Part shown: positions 56,356-64,000 of the stretch, one piece after another | Numbering within the stretch: the first letter of the stretch is position 1 | How the letters are laid out: each line of letters opens with the position of its first letter | Assembly: GCA_964017145.1 (NCBI GenBank) | Contig: OZ024842.1 | Location: 4,402,001 to 4,466,000, forward strand | DNA from: Agrocybe praecox | Lineage: Eukaryota; Basidiomycota; Agaricomycetes; Agaricales; Agrocybaceae | Direction of reading: 5' to 3' | DNA: 64,000 bases | Position numbers and translations under genes: made by a program | The notes under the pieces: generated by a model | Told to the model about the DNA's origin: nothing | The model's input: only the letters and a program-made list of their open reading frames with translations | Databases searched by the model: none

Positions 56356-58056
56356 ATGCACTGCCGACTCGACAGCCTGGTCTTTATGGCGCTCGCTATT
56401 TCCTCTGGAGTATTCGCAGGTCCTTTGTATAGCAGCTCGGGGTCCTCTGTCACTGGCGCAGCATACTGTGAGCAAAAAAAAACCCATGAAACACTCGAGG
56501 ATTGGAACTCACAACTGAGACCGAACAGTTATCACCAACGATCCCTCAGGAAATCGAATCATCTCGACGAACATCGGGTCTAACGGGAAGCTGGTAAGTG
56601 CAAGCCACAATTTATCAAGAAGGTTTCTTACGCGTATCGAAACCACTCAAAGAGTGGAATAAAGTCGGTCAGCGCAGGGGGGCGCGGCGCCCATGGTATA
56701 ACCAATCCCATAGGTCCAGATCCTCTGTTTTCTCAGGGCGCGGTCAAGGTCAACGCTGCTGCGGGCGTCCTAGTCACTGTCAATGTGAGTTCCAAGGATC
56801 ATTGGTAAGATATAAGAGACTAATGTCAGACTCCGATCTGCAGCCGGGATCAAACACCCTCTCGATGTTCAACATTAACAAGAGCAATCCGTCGGAATTA
56901 ACCATGGTCGGCACACCAGTTTCATCTGAAGGAGAATTCCCTATGTCCGTTGCCATCAATGCAAATGCTACGATGGTCTGTGTTCTAAACGGTGGAGCTG
57001 TAAATGGTGTCAAGTGAGCATAAAGAATATGTTTTATGTGTGTAAGACGCACACTCACAAGAACCATATAGCTGCTTTACTCCGGATTCAAAGTTGGGCC
57101 TTATCGCAAAGCCTAACACCCTCCGCTCCTTAGGTCTCAACCAGACTACTCCACCGACTGGTCCTCCTGGTACAACCAGCCATGTCATTTTTAGCGAGGA
57201 TGGAACTAAGCTCATTGCGTCTGTCAAAGGAGTTCCACCTACGCCCGGTAAGTCAAATTGGGAAATGATATATAATACTCCATGCACGTACTTATAAGAA
57301 ATAGGGTTCCTTGCGACTTGGGACATCGCTTCTGATGGTTCGTTGTCCGCCGAGCCAGTTAAATCAACTCCCTCGTCTGGAGGCCTACTTCCATTCTCTA
57401 TGACAGTCATCCCAGGAACGAACGCCATCCTGGCCACAGACGCAGGTGTTGGATTTGATATCTTCGACTTCGGTGCAAATGCAACAGATAGGCTGAGCGC
57501 ATCCTCCACCGTAATTCCCATTGCTGGCCAAAAGGCAACGTGCTGGTCTAGTTTCAGCCCAAAGTCGGGTAATTTCTACCTTAGCGATGTCGGCACTTCT
57601 ACCATCACCGAAGTTAATGTGGACAAGAACCTGAAGGGAACCATTGTCAAGGTATGCGGGTATTCCTTTGAAATACATGACGACATCGACTCACCTTTAC
57701 GGATATAAGCAATATCCCCAGGCTTCCGGATCCGCTACCATCGATAGCGACGTGGCTACGATTGGTTCGAACAAGTAAGTACTTATACTTGACAAAAGGT
57801 ACGGCGAGCTCATTGGTATCAAAGCTTCCTCTATGTTCTCGCAGCGAACGCGACCACGGTTAATGTTTTGTCTGTCAACACACCCGGAAAGGCCACCACG
57901 GTTCAGAACTTCAACTTCGCTTTTGCAATCAACGCTGCCGGTGTTAAATTTAGTTAGTTCATCCGTTTCATTTTTTTCTGGATAGCATTAGCTGACCACC
58001 CCTCGGGTTTAGACCAGTTGAACTTACAGGGAATGACCACTTTCATCCGGAAATAG
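56356..58056 (+). CDS. Secreted 6-phosphogluconolactonase-like beta-propeller, 412 aa (copy 1)
   Basis: Nine exons (56356-56467, 56529-56593, 56653-56784, 56844-57013, 57072-57247, 57305-57651, 57710-57774, 57825-57952, 58013-58056) join to 1239 nt. A signal peptide (LVFMALAISSGVFAG) precedes repeated beta-strand segments: ITNDPSGNRIISTNI, GRGAHGITNPIGPDPLFSQG, VTVNPGSNTLSMF, ATDAGVGFDIF, GNFYLSDVGTSTITEVNV. These resemble the YbhE/6-phosphogluconolactonase-type seven-bladed propellers (3-carboxymuconate cyclase family) that fungi often secrete. Catalysis is unproven for this branch, so lactonase activity is a family-level guess. It is a close paralogue of the gene at 60471-62181 on the other strand; exon boundaries correspond one to one. 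Confidence 0.85.
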
Positions 58057-58583
58057 GATGTCGATTTAACGTCGGAGCTTTGAAATCTGGAGCTTCACGG
58101 ACTATTATTACGCACTTTGGCTATAATTGATAATAAAACATACCTCATATAGTTTCAACACACATGTTATCATTGAAAATTTATCTGATAAATTGGTGTC
58201 ATGGTAAGTTTAATGAATCGAATGGACAGCCACAGGAGTAGTTATTTATCGGTGTTTGAAGCAAGTTGCAAGGTGATATACATAGGCCATGAGTCTCGAG
58301 GAAATACCGAAAACCCTAGAAAAGCTTTTATTCAGACGTTTGCACTGTTGAAAATGTTATCGAGTTGATGGTGGCATGAAACTAGAGTAATACGATGGAA
58401 AGGGAAATGTTTGCCGAAACCGGACAAATCCAATTGATTACACAAGCATGTTCCCAAAGACCACGTGAAAGGGTCACATGAAGTTGTTCCTTCGCGCTAT
58501 ATATAGTCTTTTCTTTTATTAGTCAAGATTGATAAATACACCACGAGAAAATAACCTTACGGCCCGCACCAACTTGAGCCTTC
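58057..58583. other. Intergenic, nothing recognised
   Basis: Shared 3' region of two convergent genes (lactonase copy 1 and an F-box gene). AT-rich. Confidence 0.5.
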
Positions 58584-60209
58584 CTAGTTATTCCCATTTT
58601 CCTGAAAGGAGACACATAGCCCGGCGGTTTTGAAGCGATCAAGGGGTCTTAGGTTATACGAATCCCATTGCCGATGTTTGTATTCAAAGTAGGGATCCTT
58701 CACGAAAATAACTTGGGCAAGTGGCTTGCCTTTATATTGTCGTTGATCGAGGAAGTTGACCAGTTCGTCTACCATCGAGTCGTCGTCAAGTAGTATGATC
58801 AGGCTGAGGATCTGTAAACGGGGCATCAGAGTATCTGAAGATTCCAGGTCCAGGGACTCGGACTTATACGTGGCGTTGTATATTCGTAGTGTGTTGACTT
58901 CGGTTATCAAATGTACCAGTGAATGAAACTTGGAGAGATATCGTAAGAACAATGGGTAACGGGTAATGGTTAAACGCATCATGGACATGCTGATAAGCTG
59001 TGAGGACAATATGCCCTCCGAAAGACTGGCCAAAGACCGTATGGTACAGACGGGGTGCCATGCGACATGCATTTTGTTAATTGGAGATGACGGTCTCCGG
59101 ATGTTTGCAACGGTGGCATTGGGACCATAAAACTCGACTCCTATACTAAAATCTGCTAGAAGTAGTTGGGGAGGGCCATGGGAGCTGTATTTACGAGTTG
59201 TGTTGACTCCATGGTCGATAATCCGCCGACAGAAACCGGGAATACCATCCAATATTTCCGGTTCTCCTTGATCTGTTATTTGAATTTTTGTAGATACATG
59301 GATATTGGTGTTGTCGCTCAAAGTAATATTGTTGAAAAAGGTAGTTGCAAGCGTAATGCTAGCAGTATCTAGACGTATGAATGTCGGTGAAGGAAGGTTA
59401 CGATGCTGGATTGAGTCGGTCAGGCCAGATGCAGGCCCTATAGCATCTGACTCAACATCGATATACTCTAGCATGGGTGCTGAGTGTACCAGTGCGATTA
59501 CACCTTTGAATGCAAGTGGAGCAGGATAAATAAACCTGCGCAATGTGTAACCTCGTAGATTGGTTCCGGGTCCAATCGCATCCGAAGAGATATAGAAAAC
59601 ATTGGAGGCGAAGTCCTCCAATCGTGGCGCAACTCCGTCGAAGAGTTTCTCCGGTAAAAGTGCCATGGAAAGAAGGAAGATACAGCCCCTGTCAACATCG
59701 AGGCTAAATGTTTTTAAGAGAGGCGCCGGATGATGGAGAAATACCCAAGGTTCCAACGTTCGGTGGGTGTCTGTTGAGCTGGGACCAGTCACGTCCATAT
59801 CAAATCGTTCGACTCGATGCCAATTGTCGTACAGAACCTGGAAGAGTAGGAGTAGGGGACTGAAAAGGTACTCTCCTCGATTCTCACTGCACTTGATGTC
59901 TATATCAGCCGTCATCCACAAGGGTGCTGTCCCACTTCGCCGAAAAATCTCGCCGAACCACTCCGTGGATGTACTTTCCACGTCAAACCTGCCCCGGTTT
60001 TGAAAGCACAGAAGTCGACCCCATATCGTTGGAAAACCTAGAAGGGCATATCGCCAACTTTGGCATACATGCGACGACATTCGAGTAACGCAAAGCGAGT
60101 TATAAGCACAATCTTTCCCGTGGTCGACGTTGTGCAGAAAGATCGCCCATAAAACGTCATCATTCAATCTCTGCGCTGACGATATGTGCATATTTGATCT
60201 GGTGAGCAC
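58584..60209 (-). CDS. F-box protein, 541 aa
   Basis: A single uninterrupted frame. The N-terminal F-box (LNDDVLWAIFLHNV ... SHVCQSWRYALLGFPTIWGRLL, residues 15-66) has the same layout as the gene at 53709, followed by a leucine-rich-like region (for example LVHLITEVNTLRIYN, LMPRLQILSLIILLDDDSM). It probably acts as a substrate adaptor of an SCF ubiquitin ligase. It lies between two lactonase-like paralogues, so the block lactonase - F-box - lactonase may have arisen from a duplication with inversion. Confidence 0.8.
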   Translation of the reverse strand: MLTRSNMHISSAQRLNDDVLWAIFLHNVDHGKDCAYNSLCVTRMSSHVCQSWRYALLGFPTIWGRLLCFQNRGRFDVESTSTEWFGEIFRRSGTAPLWMTADIDIKCSENRGEYLFSPLLLLFQVLYDNWHRVERFDMDVTGPSSTDTHRTLEPWVFLHHPAPLLKTFSLDVDRGCIFLLSMALLPEKLFDGVAPRLEDFASNVFYISSDAIGPGTNLRGYTLRRFIYPAPLAFKGVIALVHSAPMLEYIDVESDAIGPASGLTDSIQHRNLPSPTFIRLDTASITLATTFFNNITLSDNTNIHVSTKIQITDQGEPEILDGIPGFCRRIIDHGVNTTRKYSSHGPPQLLLADFSIGVEFYGPNATVANIRRPSSPINKMHVAWHPVCTIRSLASLSEGILSSQLISMSMMRLTITRYPLFLRYLSKFHSLVHLITEVNTLRIYNATYKSESLDLESSDTLMPRLQILSLIILLDDDSMVDELVNFLDQRQYKGKPLAQVIFVKDPYFEYKHRQWDSYNLRPLDRFKTAGLCVSFQENGNN

Positions 60210-60470
60210 GTTAGTGCGCTTTCAGAGAAGAGAAAGAGGAGGTGCTGTGGATCGTGAGGGTGAGGAGAAGGGCCTCCTTCGAGTTCTCACATAAATAGGT
60301 TTCAGATCATCAGATCGACGAAAACGGGACCGAAACAAAGAACGGTCATTGTTGAGGCCGATTCGTATTCATTGGGGTTAATTAATTTAATTTAAACAAA
60401 ACACGCAGGCCTGCATCTGGCGTGACTGGGTTTCAAAATTTCAATCGTATCTCGGACCGCTACGGTACCA

Positions 60471-62181
60471 CTACTTTCCGATGAAAGTAGCCATTCCCTG
60501 CAAGTTATTCTTGTCTGTGTAATCATTAAATTTAGCTAATCTGTTTATTAAACAGAGAGAACAACAAAACACCAACCGAATTTTACTCCAGCGGCTTTGG
60601 CTGCAGAGGCGAAGTTGAAGTTTTGGACGGTGGCTGCCTTTCCGGGCGTGTTCACGGACAGGACGTTAACTGTCGTTGCGTTGGGAGCAAGAACGTACAA
60701 GAAGCTGCGAGTAGGGTTAAATATTAACGTTCCAGACATGCAGACATACACTTACTTGTTTGAACCAATCGTAGCGATATCATTGTCGATGGTGGCGGAT
60801 CCAGCAGTCTGGGGATATTGCTACTCATGCAGGTGAGTCACTTTATCATGGATACATCAAAGAGAAATAGTATATACCTTGACAATGCTGCCCTTCAGGT
60901 TCTTATCTACGTTGACTTCAGTAATAGTCGAAGTTCCGATGTCGGTAAGGTAGAAGTTTCCCGACTTAGAGCTGAAGCTGGACCAGCATGTCGCCTGTTG
61001 ACCAGCGATAGGTACCACAGTAGACGATGCACTCAGACTGTTCGTTCCGTTTCCATTGAAGTTGAAGACATCGAATCCAACACCTGCGTCAGTGGCCAAG
61101 ATTGCGTTCTTTCCTGGGATGACGGTCATAGAGAATGGAAGCAACCCTCCAGATGCTGGAGTGGATTTGACAGGATCGGCAGACAGTGAGCCATCGGAGG
61201 CAATATCCCAAGTGGCGAGGAACCCTATATGCATCTGGTAAGTATGCTTATAAAGTAACATGTAATATCTCGAGATTTGACTGACCAGGCGTAGGTGGAA
61301 CTCCCTTCACAGAGGCGATGAGCTTGGTTCCATCCTCGCTAAAAATGACATGGCTAGCCGTCCCAGCAGGGCCAGTAGCCGGAGTGGTTTGGTTGAGACC
61401 CAAAGAGCGGAGGGTGTTAGGCTTTGCAACGAGGCCTAACTTCGAGTCAGGAGTATAACAGCTATGTAATGACAATAAGCATTGGTCACTTGTTATCGCC
61501 CAATTACTTACTTCACACCATTCACAGTTCCACCGTTGAGAACGCAAACCATCGTGGCGTTTGCATTGATGGCCACCGACATAGGGAACTCTCCCTCCGA
61601 TGAAACTGGCGTACCGACCATAGTCAGCTTCGCAGGATTACTGCGGTTAATGCTGAACATGGACAAAGTGTTTGAACCGGGCTACATCGTCTTTAGCCCA
61701 ACTGCTCTTTCATAGACTTGGCGCGATGTATGCTCACGTTAATGGTGACCAGTACGCCCGCAGCGGCATTCACTTTGACAGCTCCCTGTGAGAAGAGTGG
61801 GTCGGGACCAATGGGATCGCTTATTCCGTGGGCACCTCGTCCTCCAGCACTGGTGGCACTTAGTCCGCTCTTTAATATTCGGATACATGTCAGTTTGTTT
61901 TTGTTTGATCTATTAACATCGGAGCCACTGACCAATTTTCCGTTAGAAGCAATATTCATCGACACGATTTGATTTCCGGTGGGATCGTTCGTGATGACTA
62001 TTTCATTCATATGTAAGGTTCAGATTATCACGATCATTGTCAAAAAACATTTGAATTGCTTACAATAAGCTGCTCCAGTTGCGGAGCTTGAGGCGCCTGC
62101 CCTGCCGTGTAACGGTGCAGAAAAGGCCGTTGAGGAGAAATATACCGCGACAAGGACCAAGTTGACGAGTGAGAATTGCAT
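60471..62181 (-). CDS. Secreted 6-phosphogluconolactonase-like beta-propeller (copy 2)
   Basis: The ATG at 62181 starts a signal peptide (VLVAVYFSSTAFSAPLHG); the first exon is 62064-62181. Later exons follow the same pattern as copy 1: ITNDPTGNQIVSMNIASNGKL, GRGAHGISDPIGPDPLFSQG, ATDAGVGFDVFNF, GNFYLTDIGTSTITEVNV, LYVLAPNATTVNVL. The last short exon ends with ATFIGK and a stop at 60471. I see no break, so it should be functional. Copies 1 and 2 agree at most positions in these blocks, which points to a fairly recent duplication. Role as for copy 1: an extracellular propeller of unproven activity. Confidence 0.82.
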
Positions 62182-62942
62182 TATTGGGAAGATCGATGTT
62201 TCGGTGACGGTAAGTGGTCGCTATTGACGCTTGCGTCTTTCGAAGGATATTAAAAGGCTTTAAAGTTTGAAAGTACGCTCTGCGTATATCGAATAAAAGA
62301 TAGAAGAAAACGAAGGAGATGAAGATACGGCTTGACGAAATTCCAAGTGCCTTATATATGATTTCCTAAACGACCATAGTTGTGTCTAATTTTAGATCCC
62401 ACGCGAGTTGTTAAGCGACAGTCACTCTCCGTTGATTGTGTTTTGTGATTTCCCCAAGAGGGAACAAAGAAATTCGCAGGCTGTACAGGACCGGGGACGT
62501 TTCTAAGTCACCAGTTGCTGTTGAATAGTGTCTACAATCAAGTATCAGGCAACTTGGTCATGTGTGCGCCTTGTTCAATCGACGTTCGATGACTGCTTGA
62601 CGATACTGGAGACTCGGAGGTGTTTCAAGAATGTATAACAAATTCGCTTGTCACTGGCTGAAAGTGAGGGTATCGGTGCTGACTGGATCCATAGGTAGGT
62701 GTTTCTGATTTCATCTACGAATATTGTGGATCTATATCATTTCATGCATCAGCATTCAATTTTTCTTGGAAGTTGCTTCACAGTCACAAGTCACCGATCT
62801 GTGATGTGAAATCATCGGTGTTAACGTTAAATATACACGGAGAGCTGACTTGTGCCAAGATCTGAGCTCAGGCATTGGAATTTCGTTGCAAAAAATACAC
62901 ATAAACAATGATTCCAAATGGTACAAAACTACGGATAAAAAG
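62182..62942. other. Intergenic, nothing recognised
   Basis: Promoter side of lactonase copy 2 and 3' side of the last F-box-type gene. Short frames only. Confidence 0.5.
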
Positions 62943-64000
62943 CTACGCTGCATTCCAGTGGTAATATCCGACATGGTACCCTCCTACTATGTTGCTTGCA
63001 TTAAAACAGCAGCGACATTTGTCAAAGTCATCGGGTTCCTCTTTCCAAGTTATCTCCACACCTTCCACTTCTGTCAATTGTGAAAATAGTTCGTCCCTCA
63101 AGAATAGGCAAGACACAATCTGCAATGAAATTATAGGTATCAGAGAGCTGCGCCGTTGAGTTATGAACTCGAGGATTGCAGAAATATCATCGGACAGATA
63201 TTCTGCGACTGTAATATGACAGTCATGATAATGAGTGCACTCATGATGCATTCGCATCGTTAGGGTATTCAATTTCGGAAAAAGGATCTTCGATGTATTC
63301 TCTACTCCGGGAGTGAGCCACAGACCATATCCACTTCCATTAGCGGGCCCGATAATCATATTCTGCAAAGAGGGAATATCTGTTTCAAGATGGGTTGTTG
63401 CGGGAAATCGAGACAGGAGAAAGAAAAACATATACGGCTCATCCATGACTCGAAGAGAAAGAGAAGTGATGTCGCTGAATATTGGCCAGGCACATTCCTT
63501 CAATACAGCAGGTGGGACTACCTCCTGTTCCCATTCTATGAATATATCAAAGAAAATAGGGTCATCGCAATACTCTGCGAGTGTACAAAACTCGCAGGAT
63601 CGGTGTTGTATTGAATATCCTCCGCGTCCCATTTCTGGGCGATAAACAAGTCGAAATTCAAGATCATCGAGCGGATGTGAACCATCATGATGTGCTACAC
63701 GTGTATGATGGTCAATGAAGGATTTGACGATGGAGGCTAGTTCCTTGAAATCCTGAGCAGCTGACACTTCTGCGAAGTACATGTGAAGGTGACAGCGGAA
63801 TCCAAGAGTTGGCGCTGATGGGATAATACGTTTCAAAAGCGTGATAGCTAAGCAACTATTGGGGTAGTACAATATGAGGGATTTTAGGTGCGGGAGAGAC
63901 ATGGCTGGATTTCCCGTGGTAGTTCTGAAAGTGTTAGAAGGAAATACTACTTTTTCGAGTTCCAGGGTTATGTCTTCTAGCTTGGGCATCGATGACAGCG
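62943..64000 (-). CDS. F-box/LRR-type protein, C-terminal part, cut by the window end
   Basis: The frame is open to the right edge of the window, so its N-terminus (where an F-box would be) lies outside. The visible ~350 residues have leucine-rich-like segments (LPHLKSLILYYPNS, ITSLSLRVMDEPYMFFFLLS) and end with an acidic and a cysteine/histidine-containing tail (CRCCFNASN). Architecture and location beside other members suggest the same F-box/LRR family, but the F-box itself is not seen. Confidence 0.6.
   Translation of the reverse strand, partial: LSSMPKLEDITLELEKVVFPSNTFRTTTGNPAMSLPHLKSLILYYPNSCLAITLLKRIIPSAPTLGFRCHLHMYFAEVSAAQDFKELASIVKSFIDHHTRVAHHDGSHPLDDLEFRLVYRPEMGRGGYSIQHRSCEFCTLAEYCDDPIFFDIFIEWEQEVVPPAVLKECAWPIFSDITSLSLRVMDEPYMFFFLLSRFPATTHLETDIPSLQNMIIGPANGSGYGLWLTPGVENTSKILFPKLNTLTMRMHHECTHYHDCHITVAEYLSDDISAILEFITQRRSSLIPIISLQIVSCLFLRDELFSQLTEVEGVEITWKEEPDDFDKCRCCFNASNIVGGYHVGYYHWNAA

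Overview
This window reads as nuclear DNA of a mushroom-forming basidiomycete (Agaricomycetes). The evidence is intron-dense genes with 48-66 nt GT-AG introns, an intron-containing tRNA-Ala, class II DAHP synthase, laccase, a multi-exon P450, F-box/LRR families and secreted lactonase-like propellers. Exon structures were worked out by hand from splice sites and reading frame; where a full set is given, the joined length is a multiple of three with one terminal stop.

Layout. 1-3529: AT-rich sequence with a ~1.7 kb foldback (inverted repeat with ~850 bp arms). 3530-19407: a complete 15.9 kb Ty3/gypsy LTR retrotransposon on the minus strand, with 1751 bp LTRs that look identical, a CCGC target duplication, and intact gag, pro and pol in three frames. 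Between pol and the 3' LTR it carries three multi-exon genes on the opposite strand (5651-10666), one encoding a Zn2Cys6-like cysteine cluster. 19635-21480: a TIR element with inverted subterminal arrays. 21.8-23.4 kb: a damaged CFEM gene and a tRNA-Ala. 23.5-41.8 kb: minus-strand genes for a P450, a stand-alone thioester reductase, an MFS exporter, a laccase and an ICMT-type methyltransferase, with copia debris and a pseudogene of a small RGG-tail family between the first two. 43.5-48.9 kb: class II DAHP synthase with unusually long introns. 49.5-64 kb: F-box/LRR genes and a pseudogene, a TIR element made of TGCGAG repeats, an intact RGG-tail gene, and two divergent lactonase paralogues flanking an F-box gene.

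Most interesting: the retrotransposon is a composite system. It appears to use two successive -1 frameshifts (AAAUUUU at gag/pro, CCCUUUU at pro/pol), has no AUG ahead of gag unless a leader intron is removed, carries an intron-bearing antisense gene module, and is saturated from LTR to LTR with the palindrome-like motif TTCCT(A/C)GGAA (about 36 CCTAGG by hand count, against about 4 expected). I propose that the antisense module makes a DNA-binding factor that recognises this motif in cis for regulation or anti-silencing. The proposal is untested but directly checkable. The P450-reductase-MFS-laccase run next to a shikimate entry enzyme could be a small metabolite locus, but no core synthase is visible.
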